Of a DNA stretch of 64,000 bases, positions 45,559 to 60,479 are shown in pieces. Both the position numbers and the translations under genes were made by a program. A model generated the notes under the pieces. That model made no database searches and was not told the DNA's origin. It worked only from the letters and a program-made list of their open reading frames with translations. This DNA comes from Gilliamella sp. Pra-s52. GTDB lineage: Bacteria; Pseudomonadota; Gammaproteobacteria; Enterobacterales; Orbaceae. The stretch's first letter is position 1, and each line of letters begins with the position of its first letter. The stretch covers positions 1 to 64,000 of the forward strand of contig NZ_WTEY01000012.1 in NCBI RefSeq assembly GCF_009795805.1, given 5' to 3'.

Positions 45559-47418
45559 ATGGTATTATTACAAATCAGTGAGCCAGGACAAACCCCACTG
45601 CCACATCAACGTCGTATTGCTGTGGGTATTGATCTTGGTACAACTAATTCATTAGTCGCAACAGTGCGCAGTGGTCAATCAGAAGTATTGCCCGATTTAG
45701 ATGGTAATTCGTTGTTACCATCAGTTGTCCATTATGGTGTTGATCATGATGAAAACCCTGTTATTACAGTGGGAAAAAACGCTAAAAGTAATGCCGTTAA
45801 TGATCCGCAAAATACCGTTAGCTCTATTAAGCGATTAATGGGGCGAAGTTTATCTGATATAGATTTATCACATTTTCCATATACTTTTTCACAAACTGAA
45901 AATAGCGTACCTTTATTAAACTTGCCTAATGGTCAAGTCAATCCAATACAAGTTTCGTCCGAAATTTTGATTGCTTTAGCTGAGCGAGCAAGGCAGAGCT
46001 TGCAAGGGGAAGTAGATGGTGCTGTTATTACTGTTCCTGCCTATTTTGATGATGCGCAAAGGCAGGCAACGAAAGATGCCGCAAAATTAGCGGGTTTACA
46101 TGTTCTTCGATTATTAAATGAGCCGACTGCTGCTGCAATTGCGTATGGCTTAGATTCAGGAAAAGAAGGTGTTATTGCGGTTTATGATTTAGGTGGTGGA
46201 ACATTTGATATCTCTATTTTACGTTTACATCAAGGTGTTTTTGAAGTTCTGTCAACTGGTGGGGATTCTGCACTTGGTGGTGATGATTTTGATCGGTTAC
46301 TTGCTGACTATATAAAAAGAGAGTTAGGATTGGTTAATAATATAGATCCTTATCTTAATCAAAAAATTAGTAATCAAGCTACTGAAATAAAAATTTTGCT
46401 AAGTCATCAAGATTCTGCTGTCTTTTCTCTTGATAATCTGTCGTTGACTATTACTCGCCAGCAATTTCAATACTTAATCGAGCCATTGGTCAAACGTACT
46501 TTGGCAGTTTGTCGTCGTGCGTTAAAAGATGCAGACATTAATGTCGATGAAATAGTTGAAGTTGTTATGGTTGGAGGTTCTACTCGTGTTCCTTTAGTAC
46601 GAGAATTAGTAGGTGATTATTTTAAAACCAATCCGTTAACTTCTATTGATCCAGACAAAGTTGTTGCAATTGGTGCGGCTATTCAAGCTGATATTCTTGT
46701 AGGAAATAAGCCTGATTCTGATATGTTGTTGCTTGATGTTATTCCATTATCGCTAGGAATAGAAACAATGGGGGAATTAGTTGAAAGAATTATTCCAAGG
46801 AATAGTACTATTCCATGTGCAAGGGCTCAAGAATTTACTACTTTTAAAGATGGTCAAACAGCCATGATGATTCATGTGCTACAAGGTGAGCGTGAAAGTG
46901 TTAGTGATTGTCGTTCGCTGGCTAAATTTATTTTACGAGGGATTCCTCCTATGCCTGCTGGAGGAGCACATATTCGTGTAACTTTTCAAGTTGATGCGGA
47001 TGGGTTATTAAGCGTTACGGCAATGGAAAAATCAACAGGTGTTGAAGCTTCAATTCAAGTTAAACCATCTTATGGATTGAGTGATAAAGAAATTGCAACC
47101 ATGATTCAAGATTCAATTAGTCATGCTCAGCAGGATAAACAGGTAAGAATGCTTGCCGAACAAAAAGTTGAAGCTGCTAGAGTACTAGAAAGTTTACAAA
47201 GTGCTTTAGATAAAGATGCTGATTTATTGAATGAAAAAGAACTTAAACAAATTTTAGTTGCTAAGCATCAATTACAAGCAGCGAGTGAATTAGACGATAG
47301 TCAAATAATTGCAGAACAAATTAAAATTGTTGATAACGTGACACAAGATTTTGCAGCTAAGCGTATGGATAGGTCAATTCGCCACGCTTTAACAGGTCAT
47401 AAAGTTGACGAGATTTAA
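45559..47418 (+). CDS. hscA: Hsp70-class chaperone HscA
   Basis: The 619-residue protein opens with the HscA-specific [17 protein letters not shown] ahead of the ATPase motif [19 protein letters not shown] and the [13 protein letters not shown] block follow, then the substrate-binding domain and helical lid. It binds the LPPVK of IscU and drives cluster transfer. Unlike DnaK it is dedicated to Fe-S assembly. Confidence 0.97.
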   Translation: MVLLQISEPGQTPLPHQRRIAVGIDLGTTNSLVATVRSGQSEVLPDLDGNSLLPSVVHYGVDHDENPVITVGKNAKSNAVNDPQNTVSSIKRLMGRSLSDIDLSHFPYTFSQTENSVPLLNLPNGQVNPIQVSSEILIALAERARQSLQGEVDGAVITVPAYFDDAQRQATKDAAKLAGLHVLRLLNEPTAAAIAYGLDSGKEGVIAVYDLGGGTFDISILRLHQGVFEVLSTGGDSALGGDDFDRLLADYIKRELGLVNNIDPYLNQKISNQATEIKILLSHQDSAVFSLDNLSLTITRQQFQYLIEPLVKRTLAVCRRALKDADINVDEIVEVVMVGGSTRVPLVRELVGDYFKTNPLTSIDPDKVVAIGAAIQADILVGNKPDSDMLLLDVIPLSLGIETMGELVERIIPRNSTIPCARAQEFTTFKDGQTAMMIHVLQGERESVSDCRSLAKFILRGIPPMPAGGAHIRVTFQVDADGLLSVTAMEKSTGVEASIQVKPSYGLSDKEIATMIQDSISHAQQDKQVRMLAEQKVEAARVLESLQSALDKDADLLNEKELKQILVAKHQLQAASELDDSQIIAEQIKIVDNVTQDFAAKRMDRSIRHALTGHKVDEI

Positions 47419-47432
47419 CTAACGAGATTATT

Positions 47433-47771
47433 ATGCCAAAAATTACCTTTTTACCGAACGCCGATCTTTGCCCAGAAGGAAAAACTGTCGAGGCACAAGA
47501 AGGTGAATCTATTTTAGACGTTGCTTTGCGTAATGATATTGAGATAGAACATGCTTGTGAAATGTCGTGCGCGTGTTCCACATGTCATTGTATTGTTCGT
47601 AAAGGATTTGATTCACTTGAACAAAGTGATGAACAAGAAGATGACATGCTAGATAAAGCATGGGGAGTTGAACCACATAGTCGTTTAAGTTGCCAAGCAC
47701 GTGTTACTAATGAAGATCTAGAAGTTGAGATTCCAAGATATAGCCTTAATCACGCTAAAGAAGATCATTAA
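47433..47771 (+). CDS. fdx: Adrenodoxin-type [2Fe-2S] ferredoxin of the ISC system
   Basis: A 112-residue ferredoxin with ligands C42, C48, C51 and C87 (ACEMSCACSTCHC and LSCQAR). It donates electrons for cluster assembly. It is the last isc gene: no iscX and no clear terminator hairpin follow before the S10 promoter region. Confidence 0.97.
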   Translation: MPKITFLPNADLCPEGKTVEAQEGESILDVALRNDIEIEHACEMSCACSTCHCIVRKGFDSLEQSDEQEDDMLDKAWGVEPHSRLSCQARVTNEDLEVEIPRYSLNHAKEDH

Positions 47772-47913
47772 TTTGCCATTGTCATTCTAATTAAGGTCAA
47801 TGTGATTGCCAAAAATAATTAATTATAAAAAATTGGTATTAGACGTTTAAAATTCAATACCTTAATATGATAGTGTGATTTTTATTATAAGAAACCAATT
47901 TGTTAATTACTGC

Positions 47914-47941
47914 TTGCATTAGTTCACTAATGCCGTATAAT
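47914..47941 (+). promoter_or_regulatory. S10 operon promoter
   Basis: TTGCAT (47914-47919) and a consensus TATAAT (47936-47941) are 16 bases apart. Initiation would be near 47948, giving a leader of about 194 nucleotides before rpsJ, close to the E. coli S10 leader length of about 170. Confidence 0.75.
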
Positions 47942-47950
47942 TAGTAGCAC

Positions 47951-47977
47951 TTTGCTTATTGTGTTTGGATAAGCAAA
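47951..47977 (+). other. 5'-terminal hairpin of the S10 leader
   Basis: TTTGCTTAT (47951-47959) and ATAAGCAAA (47969-47977) pair perfectly around a 9-base loop, a few bases after the predicted start of transcription. It probably stabilises the leader; an early control role cannot be excluded. Confidence 0.6.
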
Positions 47978-48060
47978 TGATACAAAAGATATAATTACTA
48001 AATTAAAAACAGTTAATTATATCAACAATACCTCCGATCTGGGGGTTACGAAAAAGAACG

Positions 48061-48108
48061 GATTACACTCTCCTGTCAATCGAAACAGGGCAAGAGGAGT
48101 AATCTTTT
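48061..48108 (+). promoter_or_regulatory. S10 leader attenuator hairpin (probable L4-responsive element)
   Basis: A three-tier stem: GATTAC/GTAATC at the base (48061-48066 and 48099-48104), CTCT/AGAG, then CCTGT/ACAGG at the top, followed by TTTT (48105-48108). In E. coli the corresponding leader hairpin, with its U-run, is where ribosomal protein L4 stops transcription and blocks rpsJ translation. A preceding CCTCC/GGGGG hairpin (48031-48045) may be the upstream leader stem. Identity rests on structure and position. Confidence 0.7.
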
Positions 48109-48126
48109 GTTATAACTTTTAAATAA

Positions 48127-48453
<327 letters not shown>

Positions 48454-48484
48454 TCCTAAGCTGAATGATTGAGAGGTCGAAACA

Positions 48485-49111
48485 ATGATTGGTTTAATCG
48501 GTCGTAAAGTAGGAATGACACGAATCTTTACTGAAGAAGGTGTTTCTATTCCTGTCACCGTAGTTGAAGTTCAAAGCAACCGAGTTACTCAAGTTAAAAC
48601 ACTTGAGAATGACGGTTATCAAGCTATTCAGGTTACAACTGGCAGCAAAAAAGCAAGTCGTGTAAACAAACCTGAAGCAGGTCATTTCGCTAAGGCTGGC
48701 GTTGAAGCTGGTCGTGGTCTATGGGAATTCCGTTTTGAAGAAGGCGAATTTACTGTAGGTCAAAGTATTAACGTTGATATTTTTACTGACGTTAAAAAAG
48801 TTGATGTTACTGGGACATCTAAAGGTAAAGGTTTTGCTGGCGTGACTAAACGTTGGAATTTCCGTACTCAAGATGCTACTCATGGTAACTCTTTGGCACA
48901 CCGTGGTCATGGCTCTATCGGTCAAAACCAAACTCCGGGTAAAGTGTTTAAAGGTCGTAAAATGGCAGGTCACTTAGGTAATGAACGTGTAACTGTTCAA
49001 AACTTAGATATTGTACGTGTTGATGCTGAACGTAATCTTTTATTAATTAAAGGTGCGGTTCCTGGCGCAATCAATAGTGACGTAATTGTTAAACCGGCAA
49101 TCAAGGCTTAA
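48485..49111 (+). CDS. rplC: 50S ribosomal protein L3
   Basis: 208 residues with [17 protein letters not shown] at the start and the [24 protein letters not shown] loop that reaches the peptidyl transferase centre, including the glutamine methylated in E. coli. One of the first proteins to bind 23S rRNA. Separated from rplD by 16 bases. Confidence 0.98.
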   Translation: MIGLIGRKVGMTRIFTEEGVSIPVTVVEVQSNRVTQVKTLENDGYQAIQVTTGSKKASRVNKPEAGHFAKAGVEAGRGLWEFRFEEGEFTVGQSINVDIFTDVKKVDVTGTSKGKGFAGVTKRWNFRTQDATHGNSLAHRGHGSIGQNQTPGKVFKGRKMAGHLGNERVTVQNLDIVRVDAERNLLLIKGAVPGAINSDVIVKPAIKA

Positions 49112-49127
49112 CGTCGAGGAGATAGAG

Positions 49128-49730
49128 ATGGAATTAGTAGTAAAAGACGCGAAAGCGCTTTCTGTTTCCGAAACTACCTTCGGACGTGAGTTTAATGAAG
49201 CGTTAGTTCATCAAGTGGTTGTTGCTTATGCATCTGCTGCTCGTCAGGGCTCTCGTGCACAAAAAACTCGTGCAGAAATCGCTGGTTCAGGCAAAAAACC
49301 ATGGCGTCAAAAAGGCACAGGTCGTGCTCGTTCAGGTTCTATTAAGAGCCCAATTTGGCGTAGTGGTGGTGTGACATTTGCAGCAAAACCACAAGATCAT
49401 AGCCAAAAAGTTAACCGCAAAATGTATCGTGGTGCATTAAAGAGTATTTTCTCTGAATTAGTGCGTCAAGAACGTTTAATTGTTGTTGAAACATTTACTG
49501 TTGAAGCACCTAAGACTAAATTATTAACTCAGAAATTAAATGATATGAACCTTAATGATGTTCTTATTATCGCTTCTGAAGTTGATGAAAATCTTTTCTT
49601 AGCAGCACGCAACTTACATAAAGTTGATGTGCGTGATGTAGCAGGTATTGATCCAGTTAGTTTGATTGCATTTGACAAAGTAGTTATCACTGTTGATGCT
49701 GTTAAACAAGTAGAGGAGATGTTAGCATGA
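49128..49730 (+). CDS. rplD: 50S ribosomal protein L4
   Basis: 200 residues with the tunnel loop [19 protein letters not shown]. Besides its role in the 50S exit tunnel, L4 is the autoregulator of the S10 operon in E. coli, consistent with the attenuator at 48061. The ATG at 49128 after GAGGAGATAGAG is the start; an earlier frame start inside rplC is rejected. ATGA overlap with rplW. Confidence 0.97.
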   Translation: MELVVKDAKALSVSETTFGREFNEALVHQVVVAYASAARQGSRAQKTRAEIAGSGKKPWRQKGTGRARSGSIKSPIWRSGGVTFAAKPQDHSQKVNRKMYRGALKSIFSELVRQERLIVVETFTVEAPKTKLLTQKLNDMNLNDVLIIASEVDENLFLAARNLHKVDVRDVAGIDPVSLIAFDKVVITVDAVKQVEEMLA

Positions 49731-50029
49731 TTCGTGAAGAGCGTCTGCTTAAAGTCCTGCGAGCACCACATGTTTCTGAAAAAGCATCTATTTCAATGGA
49801 AAAAACAAATACATTAGTATTGAAAGTTGCTAAAGATGCTACTAAGAGAGAGATTAAAGCCGCAGTTGAACAACTATTTGAAGTTAAAGTAGATGACGTT
49901 AATACACTTGTTGTTAAAGGCAAAGTAAAACGTCGTGGTCAACAAATCGGTCGCCGTAGCGACTGGAAAAAAGCTTACGTTACTTTAGCAGAAGGTCAAA
50001 ATTTAGACCTTGCTGGCGTCGCTGAGTAA
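49727..50029 (+). CDS. rplW: 50S ribosomal protein L23
   Basis: 100 residues ([18 protein letters not shown]). L23 lies at the exit-tunnel mouth and docks trigger factor and SRP. Its ATG overlaps the rplD stop. Confidence 0.98.
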   Translation: MIREERLLKVLRAPHVSEKASISMEKTNTLVLKVAKDATKREIKAAVEQLFEVKVDDVNTLVVKGKVKRRGQQIGRRSDWKKAYVTLAEGQNLDLAGVAE

Positions 50030-50872
<843 letters not shown>

Positions 50873-50876
50873 TTAA

Positions 50877-51170
<294 letters not shown>

Positions 51171-51174
51171 GTAG

Positions 51175-51516
<342 letters not shown>

Positions 51517-51530
51517 GCTGGAGAATAGCA

Positions 51531-52268
51531 ATGGGTCAAAAAGTAAATCCAAATGGTATCCGATTAGGCATTGTCAAGCCTTGGACATCTACATGGTATT
51601 CGGGTACAAAAACATTCGCTGATAATTTAGAAAGTGATTTTAGAGTACGTGAATTCTTAAATAAAGAATTAGCTCAAGCGTCTATCTCTAAAATTGTGAT
51701 CGACCGTTCAGCAGAAACTAACGTTCGCATTACTATTCATACTGCTCGTCCGGGTATTGTGATTGGTAAAAAAGGCGAGGACGTTGAAAAATTACGTAAT
51801 GCCGTAGCTTCTATTGTCAATAAATATAAAGACAAAAGAGAAAAACGTGATGTTGCAGTACAAATTAATATTGCTGAAGTTCGTAAACCAGAACTAGATG
51901 CTAAATTAGTTGCTGATAGTATCACTTCTCAGTTAGAACGCCGCGTTATGTTCCGTCGTGCTATGAAACGTGCGGTTCAAAATGCAATGAAGGCAGGTGC
52001 TAAAGGTATCAAAGTTGAAGTAAGTGGTCGTTTAGGCGGCGCTGAAATTGCTCGTAGCGAGTGGTATCGTGAAGGTCGCGTACCTTTACATACATTACGA
52101 GCTGATATCGACTATGGTTTGTCTGAAGCATTAACTACCTACGGTATTATTGGTGTTAAAGTGTGGATCTTCAAAGGTGAGATCCTTGGTGGTATGGCTG
52201 CCGTTGAACAAGCAGAAAAACAACCTGCTGCTCAACCGAAAAAGCAGCGCAAAGGCCGAAAACAATAA
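51531..52268 (+). CDS. rpsC: 30S ribosomal protein S3
   Basis: 245 residues, about 12 longer than E. coli S3 because of a basic Gln/Lys-rich tail ([13 protein letters not shown]). KH domain with the [10 protein letters not shown] loop, and the C-terminal domain with [21 protein letters not shown]. Part of the mRNA entry channel and helicase. Confidence 0.97.
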   Translation: MGQKVNPNGIRLGIVKPWTSTWYSGTKTFADNLESDFRVREFLNKELAQASISKIVIDRSAETNVRITIHTARPGIVIGKKGEDVEKLRNAVASIVNKYKDKREKRDVAVQINIAEVRKPELDAKLVADSITSQLERRVMFRRAMKRAVQNAMKAGAKGIKVEVSGRLGGAEIARSEWYREGRVPLHTLRADIDYGLSEALTTYGIIGVKVWIFKGEILGGMAAVEQAEKQPAAQPKKQRKGRKQ

Positions 52269-52691
<423 letters not shown>

Positions 52692-52883
52692 ATGAAAGCA
52701 AAAGAGCTACGCGAAAAAAGCGTTGAAGAGTTAAATACTGAACTTCTTAATTTATTACGTGAGCAATTTAACTTACGTATGCAATTAGCTGGAGGTCAGT
52801 TAACACAAACTCATATGTTAAAACAAGTGCGTCGTAATATTGCACGTGTTAAAACGTTATTAACTGAAAAGGCGGGTGCGTAA
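52692..52883 (+). CDS. rpmC: 50S ribosomal protein L29
   Basis: 63 residues ([30 protein letters not shown]), two helices beside the exit tunnel next to L23. Directly abuts rplP, so it is translated by reinitiation. Confidence 0.97.
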   Translation: MKAKELREKSVEELNTELLNLLREQFNLRMQLAGGQLTQTHMLKQVRRNIARVKTLLTEKAGA

Positions 52884-52884
52884 T

Positions 52885-53145
52885 ATGACTACTGAAGTAA
52901 AAATTCGTACTCAGCAAGGTCGTGTTATTAGCGACAAAATGGATAAATCTGTTACTGTTGCTATTGAACGTAAAGTGAAGCATCCGTTATATGGTAAGTT
53001 CATTAAACGTACGACTAAATTGCATGTACATGATGAAAACAACGAGTGTGGTATTGGTGATACTGTAGAAATTAAAGAGTGTCGTCCATTATCAAAAACC
53101 AAATCTTGGACTCTTGTTCGAATCGTTGAAAAAGCAGTTATCTAA
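52885..53145 (+). CDS. rpsQ: 30S ribosomal protein S17
   Basis: 86 residues with [31 protein letters not shown]-fold protein of the 30S body. The ATG at 52885 is one base after the rpmC stop; a start at 52876 would overlap rpmC and adds only MRN. Last gene of the S10 operon. Confidence 0.97.
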   Translation: MTTEVKIRTQQGRVISDKMDKSVTVAIERKVKHPLYGKFIKRTTKLHVHDENNECGIGDTVEIKECRPLSKTKSWTLVRIVEKAVI

Positions 53146-53175
53146 TCTTTTTTGATTAAAAACTGTACATAATAT

Positions 53176-53201
53176 AATAAACGGCTCAACGGCCGTTTAT
53201 T
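53176..53201 (+). terminator. S10 operon terminator
   Basis: AATAAACGGC (53176-53185) and GCCGTTTATT (53192-53201) form a 10-pair stem around a 6-base loop, followed by T-rich DNA. It separates the S10 and spc operons. Confidence 0.85.
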
Positions 53202-53223
53202 TTATGCTATCCATTTTATTTGA

Positions 53224-53712
<489 letters not shown>

Positions 53713-53722
53713 GGAGCGGGTA

Positions 53723-54037
53723 ATGGCAGCGAAAATCCGTCGAGAAGATGAAGTTATCGTGTTAACTGGTAAAGATAAAGGTAAACGCGGTAAAGTAAAA
53801 AGCGTTTTGTCTACAGGCAAAGTGATTGTTGAAGGTATTAATTTGGTTAAAAAACACCAAAAACCAGTACCAGCATTAAATCAAGAAGGTGGAATTGTTG
53901 AGAAGGAAGCAGCTATTAATGTTTCTAATGTCGCAATTTTTAACCCGGCTACAGGCAAAGCAGATCGCGTAGGCTTTCGTATTGAGAACGGTAAAAAAGT
54001 CCGTTTTTATAAGTCTACTAATGAATTAATCAATTAA
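53723..54037 (+). CDS. rplX: 50S ribosomal protein L24
   Basis: 104 residues with the KOW motif [16 protein letters not shown]. An early 23S-binding assembly initiator. AAGGAG precedes the ATG. Confidence 0.98.
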   Translation: MAAKIRREDEVIVLTGKDKGKRGKVKSVLSTGKVIVEGINLVKKHQKPVPALNQEGGIVEKEAAINVSNVAIFNPATGKADRVGFRIENGKKVRFYKSTNELIN

Positions 54038-54054
54038 GTAATTTGGAGTGTACG

Positions 54055-54594
54055 ATGGCGAAACTGCATGATTACTACAAAGCACAGGTAGTAAATAAAC
54101 TGCAAGAACAGTTTGGCTACAAATCTGTCATGCAAGTCCCTCGGATCGAAAAGATCACCTTGAATATGGGTGTGGGTGAAGCAATTACTGATAAGAAATT
54201 ATTAGATAATGCGGTTGCAGATTTAGCTGCAATCAGTGGTCAAAAACCACTTGTCACAAAAGCACGCAAATCAGTTGCTGGTTTTAAAATCCGTCAAGGG
54301 TATCCTATTGGTTGTAAAGTGACTTTACGTGGCGAACGTATGTGGGAATTTTTTGAACGTCTAGTTTATATTGCTCTTCCTCGTACTCGAGATTTTCGTG
54401 GTTTAAGCGCAAAATCTTTTGATGGTCGTGGTAACTATAGCATGGGTGTTCGTGAGCAAATCGTTTTCCCTGAAATCGATTATGATAAAGTTGATCGTGT
54501 TCGTGGTTTAGATATCACTATCACGACAACTGCACAATCAGATGAAGAAGGCCGAGCTTTATTATCTGCCTTTAACTTCCCATTTCGTAAGTAA
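54055..54594 (+). CDS. rplE: 50S ribosomal protein L5
   Basis: 179 residues ([21 protein letters not shown]). It binds 5S rRNA. The sequence around the ATG matches E. coli almost base for base, which in E. coli forms the S8 site repressing the spc operon, so S8 feedback is likely here. Start at 54055 after GGAG. Confidence 0.98.
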   Translation: MAKLHDYYKAQVVNKLQEQFGYKSVMQVPRIEKITLNMGVGEAITDKKLLDNAVADLAAISGQKPLVTKARKSVAGFKIRQGYPIGCKVTLRGERMWEFFERLVYIALPRTRDFRGLSAKSFDGRGNYSMGVREQIVFPEIDYDKVDRVRGLDITITTTAQSDEEGRALLSAFNFPFRK

Positions 54595-54605
54595 GGTAGG
54601 GCATA

Positions 54606-54911
54606 ATGGCTAAACAATCAATGATTGAACGCGATAAGAAACGCGTAAAGCTAGCAGAAAAATATTTTGCAAAGCGTCAAGAATTAAAAGCGATTATCTC
54701 TGATCTTAATGCATCAGATGAAGATCGTTGGAATGCAGTGCTTAAATTGCAAACGCTTCCTCGTGATTCTAGTCCATCACGTCAACGTCGTCGTTGTCGT
54801 CAAACTGGTCGTCCTCATGGCGTCCTTCGTAAGTTTGGTTTAAGCCGTATTAAGGTTCGTGAATCAGCCATGCGTGGTGAGATTCCTGGTCTTAAAAAGG
54901 CAAGTTGGTAA
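54606..54911 (+). CDS. rpsN: 30S ribosomal protein S14
   Basis: 101 residues ([19 protein letters not shown]), the long zinc-free type lacking the CxxC pairs of short S14. 30S head protein near the A and P sites. Confidence 0.98.
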   Translation: MAKQSMIERDKKRVKLAEKYFAKRQELKAIISDLNASDEDRWNAVLKLQTLPRDSSPSRQRRRCRQTGRPHGVLRKFGLSRIKVRESAMRGEIPGLKKASW

Positions 54912-54928
54912 TCAGGGGAGTGTTATAG

Positions 54929-55321
<393 letters not shown>

Positions 55322-55332
55322 GGGAGAAAAAA

Positions 55333-55866
55333 ATGTCTCGTGTTGCAAAAGCACCTGTCGTTGTTCCTGCTGGCGTAGAGGTAAAACTCAATGGTCAGGT
55401 AATTACGATTAAAGGTAAAAATGGCGAGTTATCTCGCACAATAAACAACGCTGTTGTTATTAATCAAGAAGAAGGTCAAATTAAATTTGCTCCTCGTGAT
55501 GGTTTTGCTGATGCTTGGGCTCAAGCAGGTACTGCTCGTGCGTTGATTAATGCAATGGTTATTGGTGTTACTGAAGGTTTTACTAAAAAACTTCAGCTAG
55601 TTGGTGTCGGTTATCGTGCACAAGTGAAAGGTAATGCAATTGGTTTATCTCTTGGATATTCTCATCCAATAGAACATCAATTACCTGCAGGTGTGACAGC
55701 TGAATGTCCTTCTCAAACTGAAATCGTACTAAAAAGTGCTGATAAACAGTTAATTGGACAAGTAGCTGCTGATATCCGTGCTTATCGTCGTCCTGAGCCT
55801 TATAAAGGTAAAGGTGTTCGTTACGCAGATGAAGTTGTGCGTACTAAAGAAGCTAAGAAAAAGTAA
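55333..55866 (+). CDS. rplF: 50S ribosomal protein L6
   Basis: 177 residues ([33 protein letters not shown]). Two similar alpha/beta domains near the factor-binding site. GGGAG precedes the ATG. Confidence 0.98.
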   Translation: MSRVAKAPVVVPAGVEVKLNGQVITIKGKNGELSRTINNAVVINQEEGQIKFAPRDGFADAWAQAGTARALINAMVIGVTEGFTKKLQLVGVGYRAQVKGNAIGLSLGYSHPIEHQLPAGVTAECPSQTEIVLKSADKQLIGQVAADIRAYRRPEPYKGKGVRYADEVVRTKEAKKK

Positions 55867-55875
55867 GGTAACACT

Positions 55876-56229
55876 ATGGATAAGAAATCAGCTCGTATCC
55901 GTCGTGCAACTAAAGCGCGTCGCAAGATGCATGAACTACTTGCAACTCGCTTAGTGGTTCACCGTACTCCGCGTCATATTTATGCGCAGATTATCGCACC
56001 AAACGGATCAGAAGTACTGGCAGCAGCTTCTACATTAGAAAAAGCTATCAGTGAAAGTTTAAAATACACCGGAAACAAAGATGCAGCAGCAGCGGTTGGT
56101 AAAGCAATTGCTGAACGTGCATTAGCGAAAGATATCAAAGAAGTTTCATTTGATCGTTCAGGTTTCCAATATCATGGTCGAGTTCAGGCGCTAGCAGATG
56201 CTGCTCGCGAAGCTGGCCTACAGTTCTAA
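55876..56229 (+). CDS. rplR: 50S ribosomal protein L18
   Basis: 117 residues ([44 protein letters not shown]). It binds 5S rRNA with L5 and L25. Nine bases after rplF. Confidence 0.98.
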   Translation: MDKKSARIRRATKARRKMHELLATRLVVHRTPRHIYAQIIAPNGSEVLAAASTLEKAISESLKYTGNKDAAAAVGKAIAERALAKDIKEVSFDRSGFQYHGRVQALADAAREAGLQF

Positions 56230-56234
56230 GGTAG

Positions 56235-56744
<510 letters not shown>

Positions 56745-56750
56745 TTAGCC

Positions 56751-56930
56751 ATGGCAAAAACAATTAAAATTACACAAACTCGTAGTTCTATTGGTCGTCT
56801 ACCGAAGCATAAAGCGACGTTAGTTGGTCTTGGATTACGTCGTATTGGTCATACTGTTGAGCGTGAGGATACTCCTGCGATTCGCGGTATGGTAAACCAA
56901 GTTTATTACATGGTTAAAGTAGAGGAGTAA
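56751..56930 (+). CDS. rpmD: 50S ribosomal protein L30
   Basis: 59 residues ([20 protein letters not shown], then [22 protein letters not shown]). A small 50S protein at its usual place between rpsE and rplO. Confidence 0.97.
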   Translation: MAKTIKITQTRSSIGRLPKHKATLVGLGLRRIGHTVEREDTPAIRGMVNQVYYMVKVEE

Positions 56931-56935
56931 TAGTA

Positions 56936-57370
56936 ATGCGTTTAAATACTTTATCTCCTGCTGAAGGTTCAAAGCATGCACCAAAACGTGTAGGCCGAGG
57001 AATCGGTTCTGGTTTAGGTAAAACTGGTACTCGTGGTATCAAAGGTCAAAAATCTCGTTCAGGTGGTGGCGTTCGTCGCGGCTTTGAAGGTGGTCAAATG
57101 CCTTTATATCGTCGTTTGCCAAAATTTGGTTTTACCTCACGTAAAGCTCAAGTTACAGCTCAAGTTCGTCTTTCTGATTTAATGAAAGTTGAAGGCGATA
57201 TTGTTGACCTAAATAGCTTAAAAGTTGCAAATGTGATCAACTCACAAATTGAATATGCAAAAATCATGTTATCTGGCGAAGTAACTAAACCAGTAACTGT
57301 TCGCGGTATTCGTGTGACTAAAGGTGCTAAAGCTGCAATTGAAGCTGCTGGCGGAAAAATTGAGGAATAA
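56936..57370 (+). CDS. rplO: 50S ribosomal protein L15
   Basis: 144 residues ([42 protein letters not shown]). A late-assembly 50S protein with a Gly-rich N-terminal extension. Five bases after rpmD, with secY following after eight. Confidence 0.98.
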   Translation: MRLNTLSPAEGSKHAPKRVGRGIGSGLGKTGTRGIKGQKSRSGGGVRRGFEGGQMPLYRRLPKFGFTSRKAQVTAQVRLSDLMKVEGDIVDLNSLKVANVINSQIEYAKIMLSGEVTKPVTVRGIRVTKGAKAAIEAAGGKIEE

Positions 57371-57378
57371 GTAGAAAG

Positions 57379-58719
57379 ATGGCAAAGCAACCAGGATTAG
57401 ATTTTCAAAGTACACGAGGCGGCAGTGGTGAGCTTAAAAGACGCTTAATGTTTGTGCTTTTAGCGCTTATTGTTTTTCGTCTTGGTTCTTATGTTCCCGT
57501 TCCTGGTATTGATACTAAAGCGTTATCGGACATGCTAGCAAAAGCATCATCAAATGGCATTGTAGATATGTTCAATATGTTCTCTGGTGGTGCTTTGAGC
57601 CGTGCTTCAATTTTTGCATTGGGAATAATGCCTTATATTTCTGCGTCAATTATTGTGCAGTTATTAACGTCAATAAGCCCTAAATTAGCAGAATTAAAGA
57701 AAGAAGGTGAATCTGGTCGTAAAAAGATTAGTCAGTACACGCGCTATGGCACATTGGCTTTAGCAATTGTGCAAGCTGTTGGTATTGCGACTGGTTTACC
57801 AAACATTCCTGGTTATGGTGATGTTGTTATTAATCCAGGATTTTCTTTCTACTTTATTGCATCGGTTAGCTTAGTTACTGGTACTATGTTTCTTATGTGG
57901 CTAGGTGAACAGATCACAGAAAGAGGCGTAGGTAATGGTATTTCAATCATTATCTTTGCTGGTATTGTGGCAGGTCTTCCTCATGCTATATATGAAACAA
58001 TTGAACAAGCTCGTTCTGGTTCATTGCATCCGATTTTATTATTAGTGGTCGCAGCTTTAGTGGTGGGTGTGACTTACTTTGTTGTGTTTGTTGAACGTGG
58101 TCAACGACGTATTGTTGTTAACTATGCGCAACGACAACAAGGTCGCCGTGTGTATGCTGCACAAAGTACGCATTTACCGTTAAAGATCAATATGGCTGGG
58201 GTTATTCCTGCAATATTTGCTTCAACAATAGCTATGTTACCATCAATGATGGCTTCTTGGTTCCAAGGAGACGGTGAAGGTTGGCGATATTTTGTTGTCC
58301 TTATAGGGCAATATTTTTCTCATGATCAACCGTTATACATTATCTTTTTTGCGGCGGCGATTATCTTCTTTTGTTTCTTCTATACGGCATTGGTTTTCAA
58401 TCCAAGAGAAACAGCAGATCAGCTTAAAAAATCTGGTGCATTTATTCCAGGTATCCGTCCAGGTGAACAAACATCTAAGTACATTGACAAAGTAATGACT
58501 CGTTTAACGCTAATTGGCGCAATCTACATTACTTTTGTATGTTTGGTTCCAATGTTTATGACAACCGCAATGAATGTTCCCGTTCAATTTGGTGGGACAT
58601 CTTTATTAATCGTTGTTGTTGTAATCATGGATTTTATGGCACAAGTACAGACTTTAATGATGCCAAATCGTTATGAGTCAGTGTTAAAGAAAGCGAACCT
58701 TAAAGGCTACGGCCGATAA
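57379..58719 (+). CDS. secY: Protein translocase channel subunit SecY
   Basis: 446 residues with ten predicted membrane helices, the plug-side start ([26 protein letters not shown]) and the C-terminal cytoplasmic segment ending [19 protein letters not shown]. It forms the SecYEG channel for export and membrane insertion. Its place in spc between rplO and rpmJ is conserved. Confidence 0.98.
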   Translation: MAKQPGLDFQSTRGGSGELKRRLMFVLLALIVFRLGSYVPVPGIDTKALSDMLAKASSNGIVDMFNMFSGGALSRASIFALGIMPYISASIIVQLLTSISPKLAELKKEGESGRKKISQYTRYGTLALAIVQAVGIATGLPNIPGYGDVVINPGFSFYFIASVSLVTGTMFLMWLGEQITERGVGNGISIIIFAGIVAGLPHAIYETIEQARSGSLHPILLLVVAALVVGVTYFVVFVERGQRRIVVNYAQRQQGRRVYAAQSTHLPLKINMAGVIPAIFASTIAMLPSMMASWFQGDGEGWRYFVVLIGQYFSHDQPLYIIFFAAAIIFFCFFYTALVFNPRETADQLKKSGAFIPGIRPGEQTSKYIDKVMTRLTLIGAIYITFVCLVPMFMTTAMNVPVQFGGTSLLIVVVVIMDFMAQVQTLMMPNRYESVLKKANLKGYGR

Positions 58720-58745
58720 GTTAGCCAGAAGTTACGGAGAAAAAA

Positions 58746-58859
58746 ATGAAAGTTCGTGCTTCAGTCAAGAAATTATGCAGAAATTGTAAAATCATTAAAC
58801 GTAATGGCATCGTTCGTGTCATTTGCGTTGAAGGTAAACACAAGCAACGTCAAGGTTAA
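58746..58859 (+). CDS. rpmJ: 50S ribosomal protein L36, zinc-binding form
   Basis: 37 residues with the zinc ligands C11, C14, C27 and H32 (KLCRNC and [13 protein letters not shown]). GGAG lies 7 bases before the ATG. The C-type L36 would be replaced by a zinc-free paralogue under zinc limitation if one exists elsewhere. Last spc gene. Confidence 0.97.
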   Translation: MKVRASVKKLCRNCKIIKRNGIVRVICVEGKHKQRQG

Positions 58860-58884
58860 TTTATTTAACTGTAAAGTTGTGCTT

Positions 58885-58912
58885 TTGCATATTTTACTTG
58901 CCAAAGTATAGT
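58885..58912 (+). promoter_or_regulatory. Candidate alpha operon promoter
   Basis: TTGCAT (58885-58890) and TATAGT (58907-58912) are 16 bases apart, the same -35 box and spacing as the S10 promoter. Initiation would fall near 58919, inside the hairpin below, about 110 bases before rpsM. Confidence 0.55.
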
Positions 58913-58915
58913 AAA

Positions 58916-58934
58916 GCTGGCTAGAATAGCCAGC
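58916..58934 (+). terminator. Hairpin between spc and alpha operons
   Basis: GCTGGCTA (58916-58923) and TAGCCAGC (58927-58934) pair perfectly around GAA. A T-rich stretch follows with interruptions. It may partly terminate spc transcripts or lie at the 5' end of an alpha transcript. Confidence 0.55.
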
Positions 58935-58946
58935 CTAGATTTATTT

Positions 58947-59040
58947 GTGGATTCACTGTTTGAGTATCCTGAAAACGGGCTTTTCAGTATGGTGAATTCA
59001 CTGAACATTAACAATAAAGGAGTGCATAGTGGCCCGTATA
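58947..59040 (+). ncRNA. Alpha operon leader, S4-binding pseudoknot region
   Basis: The sequence from TGAGTATCCTGAAAACGGGC through AGGAGTGCATAGTGGCCCG is nearly identical to the E. coli alpha leader. CTGAAAA (58969-58975) pairs with TTTTCAG (58981-58987), enclosed by GTGGATTCAC (58947-58956) pairing with GTGAATTCAC (58992-59001). In E. coli S4 binds this fold, traps the 30S subunit and represses rpsM and the genes behind it. Confidence 0.85.
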
Positions 59041-59385
59041 GCAGGCATTAACATTCCTGATCAACAACATGCTGTGATTGCTTTACAAGCAATTTATGGC
59101 ATCGGAAGTACCCGCGCTAAGACAATTTGTGCTGAAGCTGGTATTCCTGAACATGTTAAGATCAGAGAACTATCTGAAGATCAGATTGAAAAGTTACGTG
59201 AACAAGTCGCTAAATTCACAGTTGAAGGTGATTTACGTCGTGAAGTAACTATGAGTATCAAGCGTTTATTAGACCTTGGTTGTTATCGTGGCATGCGTCA
59301 CCGTCGTGGACTTCCAGTCCGTGGTCAACGCACAAAGACTAACGCACGTACCCGTAAGGGACCGCGTAAGCCAATCAAGAAATAA
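59029..59385 (+). CDS. rpsM: 30S ribosomal protein S13
   Basis: 118 residues ([41 protein letters not shown] at the end). It forms inter-subunit bridges and contacts P-site tRNA. It starts with GTG, as in E. coli, and that start is part of the S4-controlled leader fold. Confidence 0.98.
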   Translation: MARIAGINIPDQQHAVIALQAIYGIGSTRAKTICAEAGIPEHVKIRELSEDQIEKLREQVAKFTVEGDLRREVTMSIKRLLDLGCYRGMRHRRGLPVRGQRTKTNARTRKGPRKPIKK

Positions 59386-59400
59386 TTGAGGTATAATTAA

Positions 59401-59790
<390 letters not shown>

Positions 59791-59815
59791 TTTTTATTAA
59801 ACATTGAATGTTTAG

Positions 59816-60454
<639 letters not shown>

Positions 60455-60479
60455 AGTTTAGCACTTAAGAGAGGACATA

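Noticed and set aside
47772-47913. A possible iscX gene after fdx
   Set aside because: No frame gives the iscX length or any recognisable acidic IscX sequence; stops are frequent.
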